Below, piece after piece: positions 41,399-49,819 of a DNA stretch of 64,000 nt. The stretch comes from Bisbaumannia salifodinae (GTDB lineage: Bacteria > Pseudomonadota > Gammaproteobacteria > Pseudomonadales > Halomonadaceae). Positions within the stretch are counted from its first letter, which is position 1. Every line of letters begins with the position of its first letter. Below the pieces are notes generated by a model. That model did not search any database and had not been told where the DNA came from. It worked only from the letters and a program-made list of their open reading frames with translations. Location: NCBI RefSeq assembly GCF_039522585.1, contig NZ_BAAADR010000004.1; one strand, written 5' to 3'. The position numbers were made by a program, and so were the translations under genes.

Positions 41399-42358
41399 AT
41401 GCACGCGACCCTACCTCGCCTGATCGCCACCGATTTCCCGCTCCTGCGCCGCGGTCGCCTCACGACCCTGCAGGCCAACCTCACCTACCGCTGCAATCAG
41501 TCCTGCCTGCACTGCCATGTGGCCGCGAGCCCCCGGCGCCAGGAAGAGATGGACTGGCCGACCATGACGCTGATGCTGGAGTTTATCCGCCGCCAGGGCA
41601 TTGCCACCCTGGATCTCACCGGCGGCGCGCCGGAGCTCAACCCGCATTTCCGGCACCTGGTACGCCAGGCGCGGGCCCTGGGCATCAAGGTGATGGATCG
41701 CTGCAACCTGACCATCCTCGAGGAGCCGGGGCAGGAGACGCTGGCCGCTTTCCTGGCCGAGCAGGGCGTCGAGGTGGTGGCCTCGCTGCCCTGCTACAGC
41801 GCCGCCAACGTCGATGCCCAGCGCGGTGATGGGGTCTTCGAGGCCAGCGTCGCGGGGCTCCGGCGCCTCAATGCCCTGGGCTATGGCGAGCCGGACGGCG
41901 ACCTGGTGCTGAACCTGGTCTACAACCCCCAGGGCCCCAGCCTGCCGCCGCCCCAGGCGCCGCTGGAGGCGGCTTACCATCACGAGCTGTGGGAGCACTT
42001 CGGCATCCGTTTCAACCGCCTCTTTACCCTGGCCAACATGCCCATCCAGCGCTTCGGCAGCACCCTGATCTCCAAGGGACAGTTCGATGACTACATGGCG
42101 CTGCTCAAGGCCAGCTACAACGCCGCCACCCTGGAAGGGGTAATGTGCCGCTCGACCCTGTCGGTGGATTACCAGGGACGGGTGCATGATTGCGATTTCA
42201 ACCAGCAGCTCGCCATGCCCCTGGGCGATAGTCCGCGGCCGGTGCACCTGCGCGAGCTGCTGGAGCGCGACCTGGAGGGGGCACCGATCCGCATCGCCGA
42301 CCACTGCTATGGCTGTACCGCCGGACAGGGCAGCAGCTGTGGCGGGGCCCTGACATGA
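41399..42358 (+). CDS. arsS: arsenosugar-type radical SAM protein ArsS
   Basis: A 319-residue radical SAM/Cys-rich domain protein. The FeS motif C32xxxC36xxC39 is in TYRCNQSCLHCHVAASP. The following family markers LDLTGGAPELNPHFR, KVMDRCNLTILEEPGQE, SLPCYSAANVDAQRG, NLVYNPQGPSLPPPQ, and the C-terminal cysteines in CDFNQQL and CYGCTAGQGSSCGG are all present. ArsS forms the 5'-deoxy-5'-dimethylarsinoyl-adenosine intermediate in arsenosugar biosynthesis. AAGGAG precedes ATG 41399. The next gene, an arsenosugar-type glycosyltransferase, overlaps by 4 bp. No ArsM methyltransferase is in the window, so the full pathway is not shown. Confidence 0.9.
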   Translation: MHATLPRLIATDFPLLRRGRLTTLQANLTYRCNQSCLHCHVAASPRRQEEMDWPTMTLMLEFIRRQGIATLDLTGGAPELNPHFRHLVRQARALGIKVMDRCNLTILEEPGQETLAAFLAEQGVEVVASLPCYSAANVDAQRGDGVFEASVAGLRRLNALGYGEPDGDLVLNLVYNPQGPSLPPPQAPLEAAYHHELWEHFGIRFNRLFTLANMPIQRFGSTLISKGQFDDYMALLKASYNAATLEGVMCRSTLSVDYQGRVHDCDFNQQLAMPLGDSPRPVHLRELLERDLEGAPIRIADHCYGCTAGQGSSCGGALT

Positions 42359-43026
42359 TCCAGCTGTTCGCCAAGGCGCCGCTCCCGGGACAGGCCAAGA
42401 CCCGGTTGATTCCGGCGCTGGGCGCCGAGGGGGCGGCGGCCCTGCATCGGCGCCTGGTCTGGCGAGCCTTGGGCACGGCCTGCGAGGCCTCGGCGCGGCT
42501 GGGGTTGGGGCCGGTGCGGTTATGGACGGCGCTGGATCACCACCACCCCTTCTTCGCCGAGTGCCGGCGGGCCTTCGATATCGAGCTGGAGCCCCAGCAG
42601 GAGGGAGACCTGGGGAGGCGCATGGCGGCGGTCTTCGCCGAGCCGCGGCGGCCGGCGCCGCGGCTACTGATGGGCGCCGATTGCCCGGGGATCACGCCGG
42701 CGCTATTGGTACGCTGCTGGGAGGCCCTGGCCGAGCGGGACGCCGTCTTCCTGCCCGCCGAGGATGGTGGCTATGGGCTGATCGGCCTATGGCGGCGGGA
42801 GCCAGTGCTCTTCGACGATATCGCCTGGGGAAGCGAGGAGGTGATGGCCGCCACCCGCCAGGCGCTGACCCGGCTCGGCTGGCGCTGGGTCGAGCCGGCC
42901 AGGGTCTGGGACCTGGATCGCCCCGCGGACCTGCCCCGGCTGGAGCCGCTGTGGCCTCGGGACGGGAGCGCACACCGGGCGTTGAAGGCAAGCGCGGCGG
43001 GTCGTCAGTGCCTCGACTACAGTTAG
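42355..43026 (+). CDS. TIGR04282-type glycosyltransferase-like protein (arsenosugar cluster)
   Basis: A 223-residue GT-A fold protein (DUF2064 group). Conserved segments are the N-terminal LFAKAPLPGQAKTRL (nucleotide-sugar loop), PQQEGDLGRRMAAVF, LLMGADCPGITPALL and LPAEDGGYGLIGL. This family is often coded with ArsS and is proposed to act in arsenosugar or cofactor-related glycosylation. The ATG overlaps the arsS stop as ATGA, so the pair is translated together. The reading frame ends 98 bp before the DUF2189 gene. Confidence 0.85.
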   Translation: MIQLFAKAPLPGQAKTRLIPALGAEGAAALHRRLVWRALGTACEASARLGLGPVRLWTALDHHHPFFAECRRAFDIELEPQQEGDLGRRMAAVFAEPRRPAPRLLMGADCPGITPALLVRCWEALAERDAVFLPAEDGGYGLIGLWRREPVLFDDIAWGSEEVMAATRQALTRLGWRWVEPARVWDLDRPADLPRLEPLWPRDGSAHRALKASAAGRQCLDYS

Positions 43027-43123
43027 CAGTGTAGAGGCATCCAGCCTTGTGTCCTCCATCGACCCGGGTGTCGAGGCGCCTGCCCAGGGTCTGATTTCCG
43101 CTTGCGGGATAAGGGGTTGTTCC

Positions 43124-43942
43124 ATGAGTGCAGCAGCATCCAAGAATCACAAGCCGACCGATGCCGTGGTGAAGATCTCCATTAACCCGGTGGGGATGGA
43201 CCGCCCCAAGGCCTGGCTGGCCTCAGGCTTTCAGGACTTCCGGCGGGCCACGGCGGTGAGCCTGGCCTATGGCCTGTTCTGGGTGGGCCTGAGTATCGCC
43301 GTGACCGCGGGGGCCTTTACCCTGGGCTATTGGCACTGGCTGTTGCCGCTGGTGGCGGGTTTCATGTTCCTCGGCCCGCTGGTGGCGGTGGGCTCCTACG
43401 GCATCAGCCGAGCCCTGGAGGCGGGGCGCTCGCCGACCCTGGGGGACGCCTTCGGTGCCTGGACCGCCCATACCGGCCAACTGGCGATGATGGGCGTGAT
43501 GATGATGATCTTCTTCCTCGCCTGGATCCGCCTGGCCACGCTGCTCTTCGCGCTCTTCTTCGGCTTCGAGGTGCCCAGTCCCGAGACCCTCTACGCCGCC
43601 CTGCTGACCACCCCCGAGGGGCTCGGCATGCTCGCCGTGGGTACCGCCATCGGTGCCGTCCTGGCCTTCGGCGCCTTTACCATCAGCGTGGTGGCGATTC
43701 CCACCCTGATGGATCAGGACCTCACCTTCATGGAGGGTATCGAGGCCAGTATCCGTTCCGTGGCGCGCAACTTCCGCCCCATGCTGCTGTGGGCGGTCAT
43801 GCTCACCGGCTGCGTGCTGGTGGGGGTGATGACCTTCTATATCGGCCTGGCGCTGATCCTGCCGGTGTTGGGTCATGCCAGCTGGCATGCTTATGAGGAC
43901 CTGGTACGTATCGAGCATCCCGGCCGGGCCGACGAGGCCTGA
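43124..43942 (+). CDS. DUF2189 family integral membrane protein
   Basis: A 272-residue protein with six predicted helices (for example ATAVSLAYGLFWVGLSIAVT and GMLAVGTAIGAVLAFGAFTI). DUF2189 marks are PKAWLASGFQDFRRA near residue 27, FMFLGPLVAVGSYGISRALE and SVVAIPTLMDQDLTFMEGIE. The family has no established role, though it is sometimes found with respiratory genes. AAGGGG precedes ATG 43124. Independent of the arsS pair by spacing. Confidence 0.8.
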   Translation: MSAAASKNHKPTDAVVKISINPVGMDRPKAWLASGFQDFRRATAVSLAYGLFWVGLSIAVTAGAFTLGYWHWLLPLVAGFMFLGPLVAVGSYGISRALEAGRSPTLGDAFGAWTAHTGQLAMMGVMMMIFFLAWIRLATLLFALFFGFEVPSPETLYAALLTTPEGLGMLAVGTAIGAVLAFGAFTISVVAIPTLMDQDLTFMEGIEASIRSVARNFRPMLLWAVMLTGCVLVGVMTFYIGLALILPVLGHASWHAYEDLVRIEHPGRADEA

Positions 43943-43969
43943 CATAGAATCGCCAGCGGTGTCGCGAGC

Positions 43970-43987
43970 AGGGGGCTTCGGCCCCCT
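43970..43987 (+). terminator. UUCG-loop hairpin terminator
   Basis: AGGGGGC-TTCG-GCCCCCT, 28 bases after the DUF2189 stop. The remaining 43988-44224 contains an AT-rich stretch (ATATAAATAAGATAAAATTAATG near 44046) that probably includes the promoter of the following operon. Confidence 0.65.
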
Positions 43988-44224
43988 ATCGTCGTCTATC
44001 CCACCGCCGGGTTTGGCATCGAAGGGCCTTGGGTATCGGGCGACCATATAAATAAGATAAAATTAATGGAGCCTGGGCGTGCCACTCCGGCCCGCGGAGA
44101 ACGCGCCGTCTCTCCTTGGCCGACTCGTGCTAGCCTGGGCAGGTGGCATAAGGAGCCCGGGTGCCGCCCCAACCGGACGTCTTCCTTGGGACAAGGAGTG
44201 GCGCCTCAGTGACTTCCGCGACTC

Positions 44225-44752
44225 ATGAAAAATCTAGCAATCGTGTGGCTCTGCCTGGGCCTGCTGGGTATCGCCCCAGCCCTGGCCAATGCTCCGTTGC
44301 CCACCCCTCAAGGGCCGGTGCTTCTGCGCATAAGCGGAGAGATCGCCAAGGCCAATAGCGAAGGCGAGGCGCATTTTGATCGACAGATGCTTCAGTCTTT
44401 GCCACAACACCAGCGTTGCACCACGACCCCCTGGACGGATGGCCGTATCCGCTATCAGGGACCCTTGATGCGCGATCTGCTAGCCTGGGTGGGAGCCCCG
44501 ATCGATGGCAGTATGCTGGCCACGGCCCTGGACGGCTTCCGGGCCGAGATTCCTCTCTCTGATCTGGTACATCATGATGTGATGCTGGCCATCCAGCAGG
44601 AGGGGCAGCCACTGGCCATGCGTGATCTCGGGCCGCTGTTCGTGCTCTACCCCTTCGATGAAAAGCCAGAGTTGCTCAACGAGCTGATTCGCTTTCGTTC
44701 GGTCTGGCATCTGGCGGGTCTGCATATCCATGCTCTCGAGGGTCGGCAGTGA
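44225..44752 (+). CDS. secreted molybdopterin-oxidoreductase-fold protein, copy A
   Basis: A 175-residue protein with a signal peptide (residues 1-21, LGLLGIAPALANA). The mature part follows the pattern of a small SUOX/MsrP-like domain: VLLRISGEIAKAN, HFDRQMLQSLP, TPWTDGRIRYQGPLMRDLLAWVGA, FRAEIPLSDLVHHDVMLAI, GPLFVLYPFDEKPELLNELI, RFRSVWHL. The position that holds the molybdenum-ligand cysteine in true sulfite-oxidase-fold enzymes is inside CTTTPWTDG; a Cys precedes TTTPWT but the local motif differs. It may bind another ligand. TGATG coupling to copy B, then the hybrid kinase, suggests a periplasmic sensor partner. Confidence 0.75.
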   Translation: MKNLAIVWLCLGLLGIAPALANAPLPTPQGPVLLRISGEIAKANSEGEAHFDRQMLQSLPQHQRCTTTPWTDGRIRYQGPLMRDLLAWVGAPIDGSMLATALDGFRAEIPLSDLVHHDVMLAIQQEGQPLAMRDLGPLFVLYPFDEKPELLNELIRFRSVWHLAGLHIHALEGRQ

Positions 44753-45261
44753 TGAAGGGATGTGCACTAAGTTTACTGATCGGCTGCCTCGCACTGCTGC
44801 CATTGCCCGCGGCCCTGGCCCATGAGCTGGCCCCCCCAGAGGAGGCCGTGCTCCTGGTGGTGAGTGGCAATATCACCCATACCAATGTGGGTGACGAGGC
44901 TCACTTCGATCGTCGAATGCTCGAGGCGCTGCCCTGGCAGAGCATCGAGACCTCGACCCCCTGGACCAATGGCGTCAGCCGGTACCGCGGTCCCCTGGCT
45001 CGCGCCCTGCTGACGGCGGTAGGCGCCCAGGGTGAGACCCTCAAGGTCAGCGCTCTCAATAACTTCATGGCCGAAATTCCGGTCAGTGACTTCCAGCGCC
45101 ACGACGTGATCCTGGCCATGGAGCGAGATGGTGAGCGGATGCCGATCCGCGACTATGGGCCCATCTTCGTGCTCTATCCCTTCGACGAGAATCCCGCGCT
45201 GCGCAACGAGACGATCCGCTTTCGTTCGGTGTGGCAGGTCCACCGGGTGGTAGTGGAGTAG
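44752..45261 (+). CDS. secreted molybdopterin-oxidoreductase-fold protein, copy B
   Basis: A 169-residue paralogue of the preceding gene with a signal peptide (MKGCALSLLIGCLALLPLPA, cleavage near LAHA/E). It shares HFDRRMLEALP, STPWTNGVSRYRGPLARALL, MAEIPVSDFQRHDVILAMER, GPIFVLYPFDENPALRNETI and RFRSVWQV. The cysteine seen in copy A before TTTPWT is replaced (context SIETSTPWT), so this copy has no cysteine at the Mo-ligand position. Translation starts one base into the stop of copy A. A ligand-binding or sensor-partner role with the downstream kinase is inference; a simple enzyme role is less likely. Confidence 0.75.
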   Translation: MKGCALSLLIGCLALLPLPAALAHELAPPEEAVLLVVSGNITHTNVGDEAHFDRRMLEALPWQSIETSTPWTNGVSRYRGPLARALLTAVGAQGETLKVSALNNFMAEIPVSDFQRHDVILAMERDGERMPIRDYGPIFVLYPFDENPALRNETIRFRSVWQVHRVVVE

Positions 45262-45303
45262 CCCCGGCGATCATCCCGGGCCGGGCAGGGAGGCCAGAAC
45301 ACG

Positions 45304-47478
45304 ATGCTGCGCTATCCAATTCGTTTCAAGCTGGGGGTCTTCGCCGCCCTGGCCTTCTTCTCGGCGGCGGTGATCGTCACCGGCCTGGTGCTGTGGCGCC
45401 AGGAGAGCCTGGCCCAGAGCGTGGGAGTCGACACCACCTGGGCCGCCTATAAGCTCGACCGGGAGGTGGTGCAGCTACGCAACGACTTGGCCATGCAGGA
45501 GGGGGAGGAGCTGGAGTCGCTGCGCATGCGCCTGGAGCTGCTCTATAGCCGGATCAATCTGCTGCGGCGTGGCGAGCTGGCGGCCTTGCTGGCGTCGATT
45601 CCCGCCGCCAGCCGCATGATGCCGACCCTGGTGACGCAGATCGAGGCCCTGGATGAGGCCATCTATTCCCAGCCGCGGCTCGATGATGCCCTGCGCCGGC
45701 GCCTGGATGAGCAACTGGCGGTGTTGGGCCACAATACCGAACAGTTGGTGGTGGTCGTCAATGGGTTCCTGGCCGAGAGCGCCCACCGGGAGCGCAGCAA
45801 CCTCCAGGGGCTCTATACCCTGTTACTGGTGATGATCCTGCTGATGAGCCTGGCCGGGGCCCTGGTGGCGCTTTTCCTGTTTCGCGAGGCGCGCGATCAT
45901 GCCCGGGCCCGGGGGTCCCTGGAGAGTCTCAGCCAGGAACTGGAAATCTCCGCCAGCCAGGCCCAGGCGGCCAACCAGGCCAAGTCGGAGTTCCTGGCCA
46001 CCGTCAGCCACGAGATTCGCACCCCCCTCAACGGCGTGATCGGCATGAGTGATCTGCTGCTGGGACGCCCCCTGGATGACGCCGCCCGTCGCTATGCCTC
46101 GACCATTCATGACAGCGCTGGCCTGTTGCTCAACCTGATCAATGACATCCTCGACTTCTCCAAGATCGAGGCCGGTCGCCTGGAGCTGGAGCAAACCAGC
46201 TTCGACCTCCGCGAGGTGGTGCAGGGGGCCCTGACGCTCTTCGCTCCCCGGGCCCGGTCGCGGGGCCTGGCCCTGGGCTGCGACCTGGACCCGGCCCTGC
46301 CGCGACGCCTGGAGGGGGATCCCGGTCGCCTGCGCCAGGTCCTGCTCAATCTGCTTTCCAATGCCATCAAGTTCACCGAGCGGGGCGAGGTACGCCTGGC
46401 CGGCCACTGGCTGGAGTCGGGGCGACTTCGCCTGGAGATCATCGATACCGGCTGCGGCATCCGCGAGGAGGCCCAGTCCCAGCTCTTCGAACCCTTTCGT
46501 CAGGGTGATGCCTCCACGGCAAGACGCTTCGGCGGCACCGGCCTGGGATTGGCGATCAGTCGCCGCCTGGTGGAGGCCATGGGGGGCGAGATCGACTTCG
46601 AGAGCCGGCCGGGGGAGGGCACCCGCTTCTGGGTCGAATTGCCCCTGCGGGTGGTGGAGGGGGCGGTGGCCGTGCCCCAGGCAGTGACCGAGACGGCGAC
46701 AGCGTTGCGTTTCGAGGCGCGACTGCTGGTGGTGGAGGATAACCCGGTCAATCAGCAGGTGGCCCGGGCCATGCTGGAATCCCTGGGCTGCCGGGTCACC
46801 CTGGCGGAGAACGGTGTCGAGGCCTTGGCACGGGCCGAGGCGGAGCACTTCGACCTGATCTTTATGGATATCCAGATGCCGGGAATGGATGGCATGGAGG
46901 CGACCCGGCAGCTGCGTGCCCGGGGCGGTTGGCTGGCCGAGGTGCCTATCGTTGCCATGACCGCCGGTGGCCTGGCCGATGAGCGCGAGCTATGCCTGGC
47001 CGTGGGCATGAGCGACTATCTCACCAAGCCCTTCTATCGTAACGAACTGGTGGCCCTGCTTTCCCATCACCTGAGCGGCACCGAGGCCCCTCCGCCGCCG
47101 GTTCCGGCGGCGGCGCCGGCCCATGACCTGGAGGCCTCTACCCTGGAAGAGCTGCGCGACAGCCTGGGTACGCCGGGGGTGCGCTCCCTGGTCGATCTCT
47201 ACTGCCAGCAACTCCCCGACCGCCTGGCCACCCTGGCTCGCCGGGTCGCGGCGGGGGAGTGCCGCGAGGCCATGCAGTTGGCGCATCTGCTCAAGGGGGA
47301 GTCGGCCAGCGTGGGCGCCTGTCGCCTGGCTTATCTGGCCGGCGAGCTGGAGCGCGAGGCCCGGGCGGAGAATGAGGCAGCCATGCGCGCCGCCATGACG
47401 GCCCTGGAGGTGGCCCGGGCGCCGTTGCAGGCGGCCCTTCAGGAGTGGCTGGCGGCGCTGCCAGAAGCAGATTCCTGA
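45304..47478 (+). CDS. hybrid histidine kinase (HisKA-HATPase-REC-HPt)
   Basis: A 724-residue membrane sensor. TM1 (about 9-31) and TM2 (170-193) bracket a 140-residue helical periplasmic domain; there is a coiled coil, then HisKA with SHEIRTPLNGVIGMSD (His236), a HATPase (NLLSNAIKFTE, DTGCGI, GGTGLGLAIS), a receiver (Asp522 in FMDIQMPGMDG, Lys575 in TKPF) and an HPt domain (His661 in AHLLKGESASVGA). The domain order is like TorS/BarA. It has no PAS or HAMP I can see. The two secreted molybdopterin-fold proteins 5' of it probably act as periplasmic signal partners. No cognate output regulator gene is in the window. Its 3' end is echoed 82-84 bp downstream. Confidence 0.88.
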   Translation: MLRYPIRFKLGVFAALAFFSAAVIVTGLVLWRQESLAQSVGVDTTWAAYKLDREVVQLRNDLAMQEGEELESLRMRLELLYSRINLLRRGELAALLASIPAASRMMPTLVTQIEALDEAIYSQPRLDDALRRRLDEQLAVLGHNTEQLVVVVNGFLAESAHRERSNLQGLYTLLLVMILLMSLAGALVALFLFREARDHARARGSLESLSQELEISASQAQAANQAKSEFLATVSHEIRTPLNGVIGMSDLLLGRPLDDAARRYASTIHDSAGLLLNLINDILDFSKIEAGRLELEQTSFDLREVVQGALTLFAPRARSRGLALGCDLDPALPRRLEGDPGRLRQVLLNLLSNAIKFTERGEVRLAGHWLESGRLRLEIIDTGCGIREEAQSQLFEPFRQGDASTARRFGGTGLGLAISRRLVEAMGGEIDFESRPGEGTRFWVELPLRVVEGAVAVPQAVTETATALRFEARLLVVEDNPVNQQVARAMLESLGCRVTLAENGVEALARAEAEHFDLIFMDIQMPGMDGMEATRQLRARGGWLAEVPIVAMTAGGLADERELCLAVGMSDYLTKPFYRNELVALLSHHLSGTEAPPPPVPAAAPAHDLEASTLEELRDSLGTPGVRSLVDLYCQQLPDRLATLARRVAAGECREAMQLAHLLKGESASVGACRLAYLAGELEREARAENEAAMRAAMTALEVARAPLQAALQEWLAALPEADS

Positions 47479-47560
47479 GTGGCCGGCTCGTCCCGGCAGT
47501 GCAGGCGTCGCTCTAGAGGCGTGGCTGGAGGCCCTGCCCGATACCGGGGCGGATGCCTGA
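47425..47560. repeat. degenerate copy of the hybrid kinase 3' end
   Basis: The stretch 47425-47478, encoding LQAALQEWLAALPEADS and stop, resembles 47509-47560: TGCAGGCG, GTGGCTGG, GGCCCTGCC and GATGCCTGA recur in order. With one frameshift the second copy reads QASL..AWLEALPDTGADA-stop. Period is 84 bp at the start and 82 bp at the stop. It is much decayed compared with the repeats at 2.8 and 32 kb. Confidence 0.65.
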
Positions 47561-47582
47561 GCGAGCCGGGATTCCTGGTCGA

Positions 47583-48488
47583 TCAGGCCCAGCGCGGATC
47601 GGCGGTAAAGGCCAGGGTAAACCAGCGCTTCTCGGCGGGAATGCTCAGGCCGGCGTCGATCTCCCGGCGAATCTCGTCCAGCGCCGCCACCCCGGCCTCG
47701 GCGGCGAAGTCGGGGCGGGTGACGATATGGATCTCGATCACCGAGACGCGCCCGGTCTTGGCCACATGGCTATGGTAGGCGAGCAGGCCGTCGCGGCGCA
47801 TCACCCCCTCCATCACGCCCCGCACCTCCCGATCCAGGGCGCTGGGCGCCACCATCAGCACCTCCTTCATGGCACGCCGCACGATGCCGATGGGCACCGG
47901 CAGGAAGGCCAGGGTCAGGCCCGCCAGCAGCAGGGAGTCGATATAGGGGATCCAGGGCGCGGCGGCGGTCTCCTCCAGCAACAGGGCGATGGCGAAGGCC
48001 ACCAGCAGGGCGGCGGTGATCAGCCCGGCCATCAGCCAGCCCTGGGCATCGATGCGCAGGAACTCCGAGCCCACCCGGCGATTGACCCTGCGCTGGTGCC
48101 AGGCCATGACGAAGCAGACCACGGCCACCACCAGCGCGTAGGCGATGGCCAGGTCGAAGGCCAGCACCCGACCGCCTTCCAGCAGGCCGCGCAGGGCATT
48201 GAGGAAGGCATAGAAGCACAACAGGGTGAGAATGGCCCCGTTGAGGGCCGCCACCAGGGGCTCCAGATGCCAGTAGCCGTGCTGGAAGCGCGGGCTGGAC
48301 TCGCGCATCAGCAGTCGCGAGACCCACAGCGAGAGCAGCGACATGCCGGCGTCGATGGTGGAGAAGACGCCATCGAAGAGGATCGACTGCGAGCCGGAGA
48401 GCAGCCCGAAGAGCACCCCTAGGCTGGCCACCGAGAGGGTCATGACGATGGAGAGCTTGAGGGTGCGTTGCTCGAGGGTTGGCTGCAT
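47583..48488 (-). CDS. cation diffusion facilitator (CDF) family transporter
   Basis: A 301-residue protein with five to six helices and a cytoplasmic C-terminal domain (residues 205-301). The metal-site region reads FDGVFSTIDAGMSLLSLWVS and IDAQGWLMAGLI, with the D-D pairs of CDF site A; HGYWHLEPLVAALNGAIL is the substrate-adjacent loop. The DGVFSTIDAGM subgroup is sometimes annotated as Zn/Fe/Mn exporters. It exports divalent metal in exchange for protons. ATG 48488 has only a weak GGTGA upstream. It is convergent with the hybrid kinase and divergent from no gene; FruR lies upstream on the same strand. Confidence 0.85.
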   Translation of the reverse strand: MQPTLEQRTLKLSIVMTLSVASLGVLFGLLSGSQSILFDGVFSTIDAGMSLLSLWVSRLLMRESSPRFQHGYWHLEPLVAALNGAILTLLCFYAFLNALRGLLEGGRVLAFDLAIAYALVVAVVCFVMAWHQRRVNRRVGSEFLRIDAQGWLMAGLITAALLVAFAIALLLEETAAAPWIPYIDSLLLAGLTLAFLPVPIGIVRRAMKEVLMVAPSALDREVRGVMEGVMRRDGLLAYHSHVAKTGRVSVIEIHIVTRPDFAAEAGVAALDEIRREIDAGLSIPAEKRWFTLAFTADPRWA

Positions 48489-48586
48489 TTTTTCACCGAC
48501 GACTCGACCCCGAACGACGAAGTGTGGTCATTCGTGGCAAGGTTTCCCGATGTTTCGGGAGATTAGCGAAGTAAGTGTTGAGTATC

Positions 48587-49594
48587 TTATACCAAGAGGC
48601 TGGGGGCGGCCAGGGGCAGGCGACGATGCAGGCGGCGCTCCACCAGCACCTGCCCCGGGGCATAGTGGCCGCGGGCCGCGTCCAGGGCCCGGGACAGGGT
48701 CAGCTCGGCGATGCGGTCGTGATCCTGGGGCAGGGCATTGACCGGCAGCGGCAGGAAGTCCAGCAGGCGATCGTCACCGAAGGTGGCCAGGCGCAGCGAG
48801 GGAGGCAGGCCGCCCGCCTCCAGCAGCACGTCCAGGACCCCGTCCAGCAGGGTGAAGGAGGCGGTGATCAGGGCCTCCGGCAGGCCCGGCCCCGCCAGCA
48901 GCTCACGCATCAGCGCCGCCCCCTGATCCCGGTCGTAGCGGGAGGCGCAGGCGATCTCGCTGAGGTAGGCTCCCTCGGCCACCGCCGCCCGGAAGCCGGC
49001 GCGGCGTTCCCGGGTGATGGAGAGCTCCGCCACCGCATCGAACCAGGCCACCCGGGATACCCCGGGGCCCAATACCGAGGTGCTCAACTGTCGCGCGGCC
49101 TCGCGGTTGTTGCTGACCACGCTGACGAAGCGCGACGGATCCAGGGCCCGGTCCACGGCGATTACCGGCAGGCCGGCGGCCATCAGCTCAACGTAGAGGG
49201 GGTCCTCCTCGGGCAGGCAACTGGCGGTGATCAGCGCCTCGCAACGCTGGGCGCGCAGCGCCCGGGCCAGCTCTCGCTCGCTGTCGGGGTCGTCGTCGGA
49301 GCCGACGATCAGCAACTGATAGCCCTGGGCCCGGGCGCCCCGCTCCAGGCGCTTGGCCAGGCGCGCATAGCTGGCGTTCTCCAGGTCGGGAATGATCAGG
49401 CCCAGGGTATGGCTGGCGCCGCGGCGCAGGGCCGCGGCCTGGGCATCGATGCGGTAATGGTGCTTCTCCACCATGGCCATGACCTTATCCACGGTCTCCT
49501 GGCTGATACGCCGTTCCCGGGCCTGGCCATTGATGACATAGCTGGCGGTGGTGCGGGATACCCCCGCCAGGCGGGCGATTTCGGCGAGTGTCAT
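48587..49594 (-). CDS. fruR: LacI-family regulator of fructose catabolism (Cra/FruR)
   Basis: A 335-residue LacI/GalR-type repressor. The helix-turn-helix (residues 2-25, LAEIARLAGVSRTTASYVIN) and hinge (YRIDAQAAALRRGASHTLG) match Cra/FruR, and the periplasmic-binding-like effector domain (LIIPDLENASYARLAKRLE) is full length. Cra responds to fructose 1-phosphate or related metabolites and controls fruBKA. The gene is divergent from fruB; three sites of the Cra type lie in the 225-bp intergenic region, one overlapping its own leader, indicating autoregulation. GGAGAGGCCC is the ribosome site. Confidence 0.9.
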   Translation of the reverse strand: MTLAEIARLAGVSRTTASYVINGQARERRISQETVDKVMAMVEKHHYRIDAQAAALRRGASHTLGLIIPDLENASYARLAKRLERGARAQGYQLLIVGSDDDPDSERELARALRAQRCEALITASCLPEEDPLYVELMAAGLPVIAVDRALDPSRFVSVVSNNREAARQLSTSVLGPGVSRVAWFDAVAELSITRERRAGFRAAVAEGAYLSEIACASRYDRDQGAALMRELLAGPGLPEALITASFTLLDGVLDVLLEAGGLPPSLRLATFGDDRLLDFLPLPVNALPQDHDRIAELTLSRALDAARGHYAPGQVLVERRLHRRLPLAAPSLLV

Positions 49595-49610
49595 GGGCCT
49601 CTCCTTAACG

Positions 49611-49626
49611 GCTGACTCGATTCTAC
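49611..49626. promoter_or_regulatory. Cra/FruR operator 1 (near fruR start)
   Basis: GCTGACTCGATTCTAC resembles the Cra dyad (TGAAWCG-N-TTCA type) with TGA..CGATTC retained. It lies 17 bp upstream of the fruR ATG. Confidence 0.6.
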
Positions 49627-49685
49627 GTCATGGCGGGACGGCCTGCCCCCTGCGAAAGTCGAATAGGCTGGCGCTTGATTATTCG

Positions 49686-49701
49686 GGTGACACGATCCAG
49701 C
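49686..49701. promoter_or_regulatory. Cra/FruR operator 2
   Basis: GGTGACACGATCCAGC matches the TGA-C-A-CGAT-C-CA pattern shared with operator 3. It is 119 bp before the fruB start. Confidence 0.7.
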
Positions 49702-49717
49702 CTTATATCAAACCATA

Positions 49718-49733
49718 GGTGACACGATTCATC
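49718..49733. promoter_or_regulatory. Cra/FruR operator 3
   Basis: GGTGACACGATTCATC is the closest to the enterobacterial Cra consensus, 32 bp (three helical turns) from operator 2 and 87 bp before fruB. The TTATATCAAACC bases between operators 2 and 3 may hold the fru promoter. Confidence 0.72.
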
Positions 49734-49819
49734 TGAGCCAGCGATCATTTCTCCAGGCCCCCCGCGGGGCGACTAGAATCAACTCGGGGCGATAAGCGCG
49801 CCCATCATAGGAGGCACCC

